From contig DASWNP010000045.1 of NCBI GenBank assembly GCA_036399175.1, positions 1 to 42,062 of the forward strand: a DNA stretch of 42,062 bases. The letters are read 5' to 3'. A program made the position numbers and the translations under genes. Numbering within the stretch: position 1 is the first letter of the stretch; the number at the start of each line of letters is the position of its first letter. Positions 25,680-34,111 of this stretch are shown here, piece by piece. Below the pieces are notes generated by a model, which did no database searches, was not told where the DNA came from, and was given only the letters and a program-made list of their open reading frames with translations. This stretch comes from DASWNP01 sp036399175. GTDB lineage: Bacteria; Acidobacteriota; Blastocatellia; Pyrinomonadales; Pyrinomonadaceae.

Positions 25680-26256
25680 AGGCGCGAATCCGGGTCAGAA
25701 GAAGCGCCCGCGCTCGAAGCGGTTCCTGAGCATGAGTCAGGACAACTCATACGCTCACCTGGGCGTCTCGCCCCTCGCCTCGACCGAGGAGATCGCGGCG
25801 CTCATCTCGAAGCTGCGCGGCGAGGCGATGAGGCGCATCAAGCGCGGCGCCGGCAAGGAGGAGGAGGTCTTACGCCTCGACCGCATCCACGAGGAGATCG
25901 GCAAGCCGGCCGCGCGGAAGAGGTACGACGAGAAGCACCCGCAGAACGTCCTGCTCACCGTCCAGCCGAGCCAGGCCGAGCAGACGTGGCTGCCTTACCG
26001 CCGGTCAGGGCTCGTCTCCGAGTGGCTCTACGAGGAGCTGGGGGTGGGCGAGTTCGTCCCCACGCCGCGCTGCCTCGGCCTCTGGGCACCCGGCGGCCTC
26101 GACGAAGAGTTGGTCGCGGCGCTCGCGCGCTTCGGCGCCGAGAATGCCGAGGGCGGCGGAGCGGACGCTCCGCCGCAGTCGCTCCCCGGCGATGGGGCGG
26201 AGCGCGTCTTACCGTCCGATCTTGAGCGCCTGCTAAAGGAGGAAGAAGATGTCTGA
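25666..26256 (+). CDS. Degenerate J-domain-like protein
   Basis: ATG 25666 overlaps the TPR gene by 14 bases and gives 196 residues; longer in-frame starts run deeper into that gene. After a basic N-terminus (KKRPRSKRF), residues about 28-95 follow the J-domain plan: SYAHLGVSPLASTEEI (helix I and turn), then a long basic helix, then LRLDRIHEEIGKPAARKRYDEKHP, which matches the helix III and IV ending of J proteins (normally ...R..YD). The HPD tripeptide that triggers Hsp70 hydrolysis is missing from the helix II-III loop. The rest contains an acidic tail (LERLLKEEEDV). It overlaps the start of the dnaK-like gene by eight bases, so translation of the two is coupled. It is best read as a J-like partner of that Hsp70, acting by binding rather than by classical stimulation. 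Confidence 0.85.
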   Translation: MAESKGANPGQKKRPRSKRFLSMSQDNSYAHLGVSPLASTEEIAALISKLRGEAMRRIKRGAGKEEEVLRLDRIHEEIGKPAARKRYDEKHPQNVLLTVQPSQAEQTWLPYRRSGLVSEWLYEELGVGEFVPTPRCLGLWAPGGLDEELVAALARFGAENAEGGGADAPPQSLPGDGAERVLPSDLERLLKEEEDV

Positions 26257-28096
26257 TTATCACAAGGTCATCGGGATTGATCTCGGCACGACGTTCTCCG
26301 TCGTGGCCGTTTACGTGCTCGGCAAGTCGGAGGTGCTCGTCATCCCCAACCCGCACAACCAACGCACGACGCCCTCCATCGTCTACATCGGCAAGAACGG
26401 GCAGATCAGCGTCGGCGACGCGGCGCGGCAGAAGATAGCGCGCGACCCCGAGGGCGTGGTCATCGAGGCCAAACGCCTGATGGGCGAGCGCGAGCCGGGC
26501 GGCGGTAAGCAGATGATCCGCGCCGGCGGGCGCGAGTTCGAGCCGGAGTTCATCTCCGCCTGCATCCTCCGCGAGCTGAAGGGCTACGCCGAGACGTACA
26601 TCGGCGAGCCCATCCACGACGCGGTCATCACCGTGCCGGCCTACTTCAAGGAGCCGCAGAAGAACGCGACGCGCGAGGCGGCGCGGCTCGCGCGGCTCAA
26701 CCCGCGGCTGATCGTCAACGAGCCGACGGCCGCCGCCGTCGCCTACGGGCTCGACGAGGACGAGGACTCAACCTTCATCGTCTACGACTTCGGCGGCGGC
26801 ACCTTCGACGTCTCCGTCGTGCGCGTCAAGAACGGGCGCGAGTTCGACATCCTCGGCACGGGCGGCGACTCACACCTCGGCGGCGGCGACATTGACCGGC
26901 TGATCATTGACTGGGCGCTCGCCAACATGCGCCGCGACTTCGGGCAGGACTTCGGCGGCGACGCCAAGCTGGTCGGCCGCCTGCGCATCGAGGCTGAGCG
27001 CCTGAAGATCAACCTCTGTAGCCAGAACGCCGAGCAGGAGCTCTACTTGGAGAACCCGACCAAGGGCGTCGAGCAGATTCAGTACTACCTCGGCCCGCGC
27101 GAGTTCAAGAAGCTGCTGGAGCCCATCCTGGAGCGCACGGCGCGCGAGGTCGAGGTCGCGATGGAGAGCGCCGCCAAGCGGCACGGCCTGGGCTTCGACG
27201 ACGTGGACGCCTTCGTCCTCGTCGGCGGGTCGAGCAAGATTCCCTACGTCCGCGAGATGCTGGGCGAGAGGTTCAAGAAGCCCATCAAGTCAGACCTCAA
27301 CCCGGACGAAATCGTCGCCATCGGCGCGGCGCGGCTCGCCGTCGATTACCCGCCCAGCCAGGGCGCCGTGCTGGTCGAGGATGCGCCGCTCGTGCTCGAC
27401 AAGGAGGCGCCCGCGCCGGAGGGCATCATCGACACGCAGATCAAGGACGTGGTGAGCCACACGCTCGGCATCGGCCTGAAGAACGACGTCTACGACCCGC
27501 TGATCGAGAAGGACAAGTACATCCCACACAAGGTGACGCGCAAGGGTTACACGACCGCCGAGGACAACCAGACCAGCATCTTCATCCCCGTCTACCAGGG
27601 CGACAACCCGAAGGCCAGCCTCAACTACCAGCTCGGCGAGGCGGTCATTGACGGGCTGACGCCAGCCCCCGTCGGCACGCACCGCTTTGAAGTCACCTTC
27701 GCCCTCGACGCCGACGGAATCTTCTTCGGCGAGGTCTTCCACCAGCAGACCGGCGAGCGCAAGACCATCAAGCTCCAGAGGGGCCAGGACACGCTGGTGG
27801 CCAAGCGCCGCGTGGAGTTGGCCGACGCTGTCGAGCGCGGCTTCGTGACGATGGAGGGCGCGCCCGCGCCCGCTGACGCCGCCGACTCGCCCGAGGCCGC
27901 GCCACAGGGCGACAAGATTACGGAGCTGATTCAGGAGGCCCAGCGGCGCCTCGGCTCGCTGCCCTTCGCCGCGCAGGGCGAGCTGACCGAGGCGCTGGCT
28001 CAGCTCGTGCTGGCGAAAGCCAGCAACAACCTACAGGAGCAGGGGCTGGCGGTGTTGAAGATCACCTCAGTCCTGAACGCGCACAAGGACGCGTGA
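26249..28096 (+). CDS. DnaK-like Hsp70 chaperone
   Basis: The protein has 615 residues, close to DnaK (about 640). Strong ribosome site AGGAGG lies upstream of ATG 26249. The ATPase domain is well conserved: GIDLGTTFSVVAV (9-21), EAKRLMG (73-79), ITVPAYFKEPQKNATREAA (127-145), VNEPTAAAVAYGLD, phosphate-2 loop YDFGGGTFDVSVV (179-191), HLGGGDID and LVGGSSKIPYVREML. The substrate-binding beta domain is recognisable (SHTLGIGL, then TSIFIPVYQGDNPKAS and FEVTFALDADGIFF), followed by a short helical lid. The DnaK C-terminal EEVD-like tail is absent. It is more like standard DnaK than the first Hsp70 of the operon, so the two are likely to have separate jobs. No grpE or canonical dnaJ is next to it, which argues against this being the housekeeping locus. 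Confidence 0.94.
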   Translation: MSDYHKVIGIDLGTTFSVVAVYVLGKSEVLVIPNPHNQRTTPSIVYIGKNGQISVGDAARQKIARDPEGVVIEAKRLMGEREPGGGKQMIRAGGREFEPEFISACILRELKGYAETYIGEPIHDAVITVPAYFKEPQKNATREAARLARLNPRLIVNEPTAAAVAYGLDEDEDSTFIVYDFGGGTFDVSVVRVKNGREFDILGTGGDSHLGGGDIDRLIIDWALANMRRDFGQDFGGDAKLVGRLRIEAERLKINLCSQNAEQELYLENPTKGVEQIQYYLGPREFKKLLEPILERTAREVEVAMESAAKRHGLGFDDVDAFVLVGGSSKIPYVREMLGERFKKPIKSDLNPDEIVAIGAARLAVDYPPSQGAVLVEDAPLVLDKEAPAPEGIIDTQIKDVVSHTLGIGLKNDVYDPLIEKDKYIPHKVTRKGYTTAEDNQTSIFIPVYQGDNPKASLNYQLGEAVIDGLTPAPVGTHRFEVTFALDADGIFFGEVFHQQTGERKTIKLQRGQDTLVAKRRVELADAVERGFVTMEGAPAPADAADSPEAAPQGDKITELIQEAQRRLGSLPFAAQGELTEALAQLVLAKASNNLQEQGLAVLKITSVLNAHKDA

Positions 28097-28121
28097 CGCG
28101 CCCGCCACGCCCCGGAGAAAG

Positions 28122-29912
28122 ATGAGCGTTAGCCCCCTCGAAGTCGCGCTGCCCTCGGGCCGCCTGTCCCTGTCCGCGGACGGGGACGCCTCGGTGCTGC
28201 TCCGCCTCAGCATCAGGAACCGCGACGCCCTGCTGGCGGCGCTCGACTCCACCTCCGGCCTGCCCGCGCAGCGCTTCTGGCTGAGCGGCGCGCGCCGGGA
28301 GGACGAAGAGGGTTTGCACCTCACCTGCCCGAAGCCGCCCGGCTCGATCACGCCGCTGACACGGATGGTGGGGCGCTGGCGCGCGGAGCCGGCCGCCGCC
28401 CTCGCGCGCGCGCTCGAACTGGCGCGCCACCTCCTGCACGTTACGGGCGAGCTGGAGCAGTTGCAGTCGTCGCGCTTCCCGCTCTCGCCCGCGCAGGTCT
28501 TCGCCGTCAGGTGCGAGGACGGGAAGGAGCGCTGGCTCGTGCTGCCCCTGCCGCTGGAGCGCACCGCCTTCGCCGACTTCGTACGCGCCGACGAGGACTA
28601 CTGGGCGTGGCTGTCCGCGGACGAGATGTTCAGCGCCTCGCGCACTGACCGCGCTTACATGACCGGGGCCGCCCTCTACTACTGCCTCGTCGCGCCGCCG
28701 TTCCCGGCCGAGGTCAGCCGCGCCGAGCGCGTCCGCCGGCTGGTCTTGTACCGCGCCGGCAGCCCTCACCTCCTGCGCGCGGCACTGGCGGGCGCGCTGC
28801 CCGAGTCGGAGGCAGGGACGGCCAGCCGCCTCTGCGACCTCATCACCGGCCTACTCGCGCCGCCGCTCGGCCGCGCGCTGACGGCGGCGCAAGCCCTGCG
28901 CGAGCTCGACCACTTCTGCGGCGAGCTGTCGCCGCACCGGCTCGCTTGCCTGTGGGAGGTCGCGGGCGACGACCACAGGTGCGTCCAACGCGCGCACGCC
29001 ATCATCGAGGCGCTGGCGGCGACCGCGCCCGACTGCGAGGTGCCTTGGGACGCGGTCGAGCGTCTGCGGGAGAAGGTGGGTGACCGGGCCGGCGCCGCGG
29101 AGGCGGCAGCGCGGCGGCAAAGGAATCCCGAAGAGTCTTCCGTCATCGAGTACGCGCGCTCGCTGCTCGGCGCGGGCGAGGAGCGGCGTGAGGAACTGGA
29201 ACGCCTGACGGGCATGGTGCGCGAGATGGCTGCCGGGACCGTCGCGGCCCTGGCGAGTCAGGAGCGCGGAATCACCCATGCCGCCGCCGCCGAGCCGAAG
29301 CCGGGGACGCGCCAGTTGAGTGAGGAGGAGTACCTCTACCTGACATATGTGCACGGGCGCTGGCTGGGTCAGGCCGACGAGGCGCTGCTGTGGCTGCGGC
29401 GCGACTTCTCCATCTCCTGGAACAGGGTCGTGCGCTGCCTGCTCGCCGCGCGCTTCACCGCCGGCAGAGAAGAATGGGTCAGGACGGCGGCGTATTGCCG
29501 GGACGGGCGCCGGCACGTCGCACAGATGTCGAACGCCGGCGGCGACTACGGCCGCTACGCGACCGCCTACCTGGACATGATAGACGGCATCGCTCACGTC
29601 AGCGCCGTGCACAGACAGAGCCACGCGAGCGATTACCTGAGCGCCGCCTTCGACCGACTACGCGGGGCCTGGGAGGGGCTGCGGCAGGTCGGCGCGACGG
29701 ACGATGAAGAGGCTCTCACCGAATGGCTGTCGCTGCTGGCCGAGCTGGCGAGCCGCGACCTGCGGCTGTCGATGCTTCGCCTCGGGGTCGAGGCGTTTCT
29801 GGAGTCGAGGGGCGCGGGGCGGGCGGGCGCGACGCGCGGCGGCTCGCCGCCGGTTCCCTGGTTTGACGAGCCCCGCGTCTTCACCTCTTTAAGCGACGGA
29901 GCGACAACGTGA
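28122..29912 (+). CDS. Protein with kinase C-lobe-like region lacking catalytic motifs (possible pseudokinase)
   Basis: The protein has 596 residues; GGAG lies seven bases before the ATG. Residues about 95-265 follow the order of a protein-kinase C-lobe: a helix ending in HLLH, LSPAQVFAV where kinases have the LxPxNVLV strand, WLPLPLE-like and WLSADEMF where kinases have the WMAPE activation-segment end, then DRAYMTGAALYYCLVAPPF, matching DVYSLGxxLYELLTGxPPF, and RALTAAQALREL at the end. The HRD and DFG motifs and the glycine-rich N-lobe are absent, so catalysis is not expected. The rest is helical and TPR-like. Pseudokinases serve as allosteric scaffolds. I recognised this by pattern only; structure prediction would decide. 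The stop overlaps the next gene's GTG start by four bases (GTGA). Confidence 0.8.
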   Translation: MSVSPLEVALPSGRLSLSADGDASVLLRLSIRNRDALLAALDSTSGLPAQRFWLSGARREDEEGLHLTCPKPPGSITPLTRMVGRWRAEPAAALARALELARHLLHVTGELEQLQSSRFPLSPAQVFAVRCEDGKERWLVLPLPLERTAFADFVRADEDYWAWLSADEMFSASRTDRAYMTGAALYYCLVAPPFPAEVSRAERVRRLVLYRAGSPHLLRAALAGALPESEAGTASRLCDLITGLLAPPLGRALTAAQALRELDHFCGELSPHRLACLWEVAGDDHRCVQRAHAIIEALAATAPDCEVPWDAVERLREKVGDRAGAAEAAARRQRNPEESSVIEYARSLLGAGEERREELERLTGMVREMAAGTVAALASQERGITHAAAAEPKPGTRQLSEEEYLYLTYVHGRWLGQADEALLWLRRDFSISWNRVVRCLLAARFTAGREEWVRTAAYCRDGRRHVAQMSNAGGDYGRYATAYLDMIDGIAHVSAVHRQSHASDYLSAAFDRLRGAWEGLRQVGATDDEEALTEWLSLLAELASRDLRLSMLRLGVEAFLESRGAGRAGATRGGSPPVPWFDEPRVFTSLSDGATT

Positions 29913-32011
29913 ATCCGCAAACGCTACCCATCTTGTTCGTGGTGTGGGGACTCTGGCTGGTGTCGGCGCTCCAGCTGGCCCTGGCCGTGCGCGGCTGGTT
30001 GATCGAGCGGCGCGAGGGCATGCGCGTCTCGCGCCTCCGCCTGCTCATCATGGCCCTCATCTTCGCCGTCACGACGGCGCAGACGTTGACGGCCACGCTG
30101 CTGCCGTCGCGGCTGCGTTCCTCGGCCGCCGCGGCGACGGCCGCACCGGCCGCCCGGCCGTCGCCGCCCGCAGCCGCCCCCGCCGACCCGCGAACGCAAG
30201 AGATCAAGCGTCAGCTCGATGCGCTGGACGGGGAGATCGCTGCGCTGGATAAGAAGAGACAGGAGGTCGTGGCGAAGGCCGAAGAGCTGCGCAGGCAGCT
30301 CACCCCTGCCCAGGGCGCGGTCGGCGACACGGCGACGGCCACGCCCACGCCCGAGTCGCCGCTCATCACCGAGCAGAGTCTGGTTCTCGGCTCCCTCATC
30401 GCGGGTGCCGTGCTCATGTTATTCGGCTTCGTCGCGCTGATGGCGACCGGGCAGTTTCAGTCGCTCTTCCCCGGAGGCTTGTCGCCCTCACGCGGCGCGG
30501 CCGTCGAGCGGGAAGACTCGAAGGCGGAGCTGGAACGCCTTACGTCCGCCGTCTGGGCGAAGGACTACGCGCGGGGGATGGCGCTCGCCGGCCGGATTCA
30601 GCCGAAGCGCCTCGAACACTTTGACCGCCTCGACTACCTTTTCCTGCGCGCCTACTGTGCCGTCCAGCTTCTCACCGGCGACGACACCCCCGCGGACTCG
30701 GCGGAGCGGCGCGAACAGATCGGGCGCGCCGTCGAAGATCTGGAATCCGTCGTCGAGGAGACGCCGAACCGCGGCGAGGCGGTCTACTTGCTCGGCCTCG
30801 CCTGCGCGATGGCCGGCGAGTACGAGAAAGCGCTCCCCATGTTCCAGCGCGCGCGGGAACTACTCGCGCGCAGCGGGCTACCCTTCAACCACCAGGAGAG
30901 CGTGTGCCTTCTGCGCCTAGCCGAGAAGAGCCTGAGCGAGGGCGACACGGAGCGCGCGGAGGAGTATTTCGGGAGCGTGACGAAGCTCGCCGTCCTCGCG
31001 GATCAGGTCGTCGAGTCGCGCGCGCGCATCGGCCTGATAGACCTGCACGGTGCGCTCAACCGCAGGGACGTGCGCGCGGCGGAGGCGGCGCTCGTCAAGC
31101 TGGAGGGGCTCGCCGGACTAAAGCCCGAGCAGCGGCTCCAGATTGAGATCATCAGCTCCGCCTTCAACGCCCGCGTCGCCCTGCGCGAGGATGACCCTGA
31201 GCGGACGGTGGCGCTGACGACGGCCTTCATTGACAGGCACACGCCGCCCGGCCTGCCCAAGCCGGACGAGGAGGCCGCCGACGAGACCCTCGGCTCGCTG
31301 GTCGCGGAGAATGACCTCCCCTTCCCGCGCGAGGTGATGCGGGGCTTCCTCTTCCTACAGGCCGTCGCGCTCTGCAAGCTCGAAGCGCGCAAGGGCGTGG
31401 CGCTCACCGAGCGGCAGGTCGAGAGGCTGAGCGAGCCGCTGCTGCGCGGACTGCAATTCGACCCGCGCCAGCGCGACCTGCTCGCCGCGCTCGGCGGCCT
31501 CTACTACTGGTTCCGCAAGGACAAGCGGAAGAAGGCGCTCGAATGGCTGGAGGCCGCCGCGCTGATGGGCGTCGTCAGCCGCGTCGTGCCACGGATACTC
31601 GAACGCGACCGCCTCTATGAGATGGAGCGCCGCGAGGCGCTCGACTGGTTCCGCTCCGCCTCGGCCCGATTCCTCCGCGACCCCAGCCTGGCGGGCGAAG
31701 TCCGCAGCGCGCTCATCGAGGAACTGGGGCGCTTCCAAGAGTTCGAGCCCCTGCTCATCAGCTTGGAGCAGAAGCCCGACTTGGAGCAGGAGGAGCCGAC
31801 GCTGGAGACGCTCAAGGAGCGGGCCAGGTACCTCGCGCAGCTCGTCGCGGACATCTCGGGTACGGGGCGGCAGGCCGAGCGGAAGGCCGACCTCACGCAA
31901 CTGCGCAACCAGTACCTCGCCTCACTCGAAACGCTGGAACGCACCACCGAGGGCATGGCTGAACTCGAACGGCGCGTCGTCAAAGAACTCGGAAAGGCAC
32001 TTTCGCTGTAG
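29909..32011 (+). CDS. Membrane-anchored coiled-coil and TPR protein
   Basis: The start is a GTG within GTGA, overlapping the previous stop by four bases; 700 residues. Three membrane spans are seen at about residues 7-29, 44-65 and 157-179. Between spans two and three lie an Ala/Pro-rich linker and a coiled coil (QEIKRQLDALDGEIAALDKK, continuing to about 130). The C-terminal 500 residues are helical repeats of TPR type (for example RGEAVYLLGLACAMAGEYEK and ALPMFQRARELLARSG; later AGLKPEQRLQIEIISSAFNA). The membrane domain places a large cytoplasmic TPR platform at the inner membrane. It may tether the Hsp70/TIR assembly together with the operon's other membrane proteins. No enzymatic motif is visible. 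Confidence 0.87.
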   Translation: MNPQTLPILFVVWGLWLVSALQLALAVRGWLIERREGMRVSRLRLLIMALIFAVTTAQTLTATLLPSRLRSSAAAATAAPAARPSPPAAAPADPRTQEIKRQLDALDGEIAALDKKRQEVVAKAEELRRQLTPAQGAVGDTATATPTPESPLITEQSLVLGSLIAGAVLMLFGFVALMATGQFQSLFPGGLSPSRGAAVEREDSKAELERLTSAVWAKDYARGMALAGRIQPKRLEHFDRLDYLFLRAYCAVQLLTGDDTPADSAERREQIGRAVEDLESVVEETPNRGEAVYLLGLACAMAGEYEKALPMFQRARELLARSGLPFNHQESVCLLRLAEKSLSEGDTERAEEYFGSVTKLAVLADQVVESRARIGLIDLHGALNRRDVRAAEAALVKLEGLAGLKPEQRLQIEIISSAFNARVALREDDPERTVALTTAFIDRHTPPGLPKPDEEAADETLGSLVAENDLPFPREVMRGFLFLQAVALCKLEARKGVALTERQVERLSEPLLRGLQFDPRQRDLLAALGGLYYWFRKDKRKKALEWLEAAALMGVVSRVVPRILERDRLYEMERREALDWFRSASARFLRDPSLAGEVRSALIEELGRFQEFEPLLISLEQKPDLEQEEPTLETLKERARYLAQLVADISGTGRQAERKADLTQLRNQYLASLETLERTTEGMAELERRVVKELGKALSL

Positions 32012-32020
32012 GAAACGCTG

Positions 32021-32296
32021 ATGACCAACGAAACAGAAGCTAGGCCGAACGCGGAGGACGTTGAGCCCGCGGAGCCACCGGAGACGCAGACGGCGGAGTC
32101 GGGGGGAGGCCCGGCCCGCCGCCGGAGCCAGGAATTCAGGCAGGAGTTGCTCGGGAGGCTCCCGACGCTGCTGGCCCCGCAGTGGCAGGCATCGGAGACG
32201 CTGAACGTCTACCAAGAGCTGCAAGGCATCGTAGACCTCGACGCGGACGCCTTCCTCCAGCCGCTCGCCAACATCGCGGAAGAGCGCCATGATTAA
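32021..32296 (+). CDS. Small acidic hypothetical protein
   Basis: The protein has 91 residues and AGGA seven bases before the ATG. The first 40 residues are Glu/Pro/Thr-rich and probably disordered. The second half is a short helical segment (RSQEFRQELLGRLPTLLAP, then YQELQGIVDLDADAF). I do not recognise a family. It follows the membrane TPR gene by nine bases and overlaps the last gene by eight, so it is clearly in the operon. It may be a small subunit or regulator of the complex. Confidence 0.75.
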   Translation: MTNETEARPNAEDVEPAEPPETQTAESGGGPARRRSQEFRQELLGRLPTLLAPQWQASETLNVYQELQGIVDLDADAFLQPLANIAEERHD

Positions 32297-32870
32297 AGAC
32301 GACAAGCCTACACCCGAGCCCGCGGACGACGCCGCCCGCCCCGCGCTGGGCCGCCTCGGCGCCGACGAGGGGAAGATACGCGGCGACCTGGACCGCCTGT
32401 TAACCGAAAACCTGCTCGCGAGCGCCGACCCCGGCGAGTCGTTCGCGCGCGACCTCGCGACCGCCAACCTGTCCCTGCCCCCACCCTCCGAGATCGACCG
32501 GGCGCTGAACCGTCTGCAAAGTCAGGAGCCTTCACAGGAGGAGGTTGCGCGACTCCTCGCCATTGACAACATCGGCGACATCTCCGTGGACGGCATGCGC
32601 CTGAACGACCTTCTCGACAGCGGCACCACGGGGGTCGATGAGCGAAAGATGCTGAGACAGGGAATGCTGTTTCTCAAGCGGAAGATGTACCGGGAGGCCG
32701 CCGACTGGTGGAGGCTGAATCGCCCCGATGACGAGCTTCTTAACGGCAGGCTCCACCTGCTACTCACGCTCTTCCTCGTCCTCACTCACAAGCTCGCCGG
32801 CGACGAGGCGGCCGCCCAATCCGCGCTGAGCGAGGCGCGGCGCAGCCGCCTCTTCAACCGCCCATCATGA
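32289..32870 (+). CDS. Small helical hypothetical protein, last gene of the Hsp70/TIR operon
   Basis: The protein has 193 residues. GGAAGAG lies before the ATG, which overlaps the stop of the previous gene by eight bases. The N-terminal 40 residues are charged and rich in Pro and Asp. The middle contains helices (EIDRALNRLQSQEPSQEEVA). The C-terminal 80 residues resemble one TPR-like unit (MLFLKRKMYREAADWWRLNR, then LLLTLFLVLTHKLAGDEAAA). I do not recognise a family. No terminator hairpin is obvious before the IS982 element that begins 116 bases later, so the original end of the operon may have been altered by that insertion. Confidence 0.78.
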   Translation: MIKDDKPTPEPADDAARPALGRLGADEGKIRGDLDRLLTENLLASADPGESFARDLATANLSLPPPSEIDRALNRLQSQEPSQEEVARLLAIDNIGDISVDGMRLNDLLDSGTTGVDERKMLRQGMLFLKRKMYREAADWWRLNRPDDELLNGRLHLLLTLFLVLTHKLAGDEAAAQSALSEARRSRLFNRPS

Positions 32871-32986
32871 GCTTTAACGGTTGGGCCACCCACTTTTACA
32901 TAATTGCCGAAATCAGATGCCATTGCTCCTACCGCTCTTCCATAACGGAGGGTCATCTATAGAATGACAGTACCTCTTATCTAGTG

Positions 32987-33987
32987 ACGCGATGTGCAAG
33001 TTTTAGTGCCTAAGTTGAAAGTCCAAGGCAAAACACCTTCAATAGTGATTGCCACACCAACTATTGAGGAGGACGCTTGCCTTGGACATCGAGACCTTCA
33101 TTGTAACCGTGTTCTGCATGATTGACGACTCTCTGCCAACCCTGTTTGCTTCGTGCCGCTTGCGCCAGCGTGGCCCCCGCCCCCGCCTCGCCGACTCAGA
33201 AGTCCTCACCATAGAGGTCGTCGTCGAGTATTTGGGCATGAGCCGAGACACCGAGTTGTTCTCCTACTTTCGCCGCCACTTCGCGCATCTGTTCCCGATG
33301 CTCTCGCGGGTTGACCGCACCACCTTTGTGCGTCAGGCGGCTAACCTCTGGAGAGTCAAAGAAAGACTCTGGCAGCAGTTGCTTGAGCAGACGGGCTGCG
33401 ACCCTCGCTGGGCGATTGTGGACAGCTTTCCCGTCTCGGTCTGCCGCTTTGCACGTGCGCCGCGTCGCCGCAGTTTCCGCTCGGAAGCAGGCTTTGGGCG
33501 TGACCATTCGCTGAAAGCTACTTTCTACGGCTTTCGCCTCCACGTGCGGGTCTGTTGGCCGGGCGTCATCAGCCGACTGAGCGTGACGGCGGCGTCGGTC
33601 TCCGACATCGCCCTACTTGAAGAGTTGGTTGAGCAGACACAAGGGTGCTGTCTGGCAGACCGCAACTACTGGAAGCCGCAGTTGCATGAGCAGTTGCGCG
33701 AGCAAGGAGTGGAGATGATAGTGCCTTTTAGAAAGAAGAGCCGAGACCCGAGACCAGAGCGCAGCCGAGTCATCAGCCGTCTTCGCTACCGGATAGAGAC
33801 GGCGTTCAGTCAACTGGCCGAACGCTTTACTATCAAGCGGGTATGGGCGCGAGACATGTGGCACTTCTCTAGTCGATTGATGCGCAAAGTGTTGGCACAT
33901 ACGATAGGGATAATTCTCAGCCGAGAGCAAGGTAACGAGCCATTGCGCTTGGCAGAGTTGTTAGTTCATTAAACTTGCACATCGCGT
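32987..33987 (+). mobile_element. IS982-family insertion sequence
   Basis: The element is about 1001 bases with one IS982-type transposase. The ends are perfect 17-bp terminal inverted repeats: ACGCGATGTGCAAGTTT at 32987-33003 and its complement at 33971-33987. The flanks TAGTG on the left and TAGTA on the right may be an imperfect target duplication; the exact ends could be one or two bases different. The intact repeats and open transposase suggest it is recent and could be active. Confidence 0.82.
33082..33972 (+). CDS. IS982-family transposase
   Basis: The enzyme is an RNase-H-fold DDE transposase of about 296 residues, the standard length for IS982. I choose TTG 33082 because the protein then begins DIETFIVTVFCMIDD, as family members do, and GAGGAGG lies about ten bases upstream; TTG 33049 is an in-frame alternative. 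Typical blocks are EYLGMSRDTELFSYFRRHF, RTTFVRQAANLW, AIVDSFPVSVCRFARA, KATFYGFRLHVRV and RIETAFSQLAERF. Likely catalytic acids are D114 in IVDSFP, D193 in LADRNY and E239 in RIETAF. The stop lies just inside the right inverted repeat. Confidence 0.92.
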   Translation: MDIETFIVTVFCMIDDSLPTLFASCRLRQRGPRPRLADSEVLTIEVVVEYLGMSRDTELFSYFRRHFAHLFPMLSRVDRTTFVRQAANLWRVKERLWQQLLEQTGCDPRWAIVDSFPVSVCRFARAPRRRSFRSEAGFGRDHSLKATFYGFRLHVRVCWPGVISRLSVTAASVSDIALLEELVEQTQGCCLADRNYWKPQLHEQLREQGVEMIVPFRKKSRDPRPERSRVISRLRYRIETAFSQLAERFTIKRVWARDMWHFSSRLMRKVLAHTIGIILSREQGNEPLRLAELLVH

Positions 33988-34111
33988 TAGTAAGAAGGGG
34001 CCGCCCAGCTTCTGCATGCTTGCTTGTGTGATGCATAACGTAATAGCGTCCATAAGCAACGCCCCCATGTTTTTGTGGTGTATCGACGAGAGAATAGATC
34101 GGAACTCAGGA

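Noticed and set aside
26249..28096. Housekeeping dnaK locus
   Set aside because: No grpE, no canonical dnaJ and no HrcA/CIRCE site; the gene overlaps a degenerate J-like gene inside the specialised operon.
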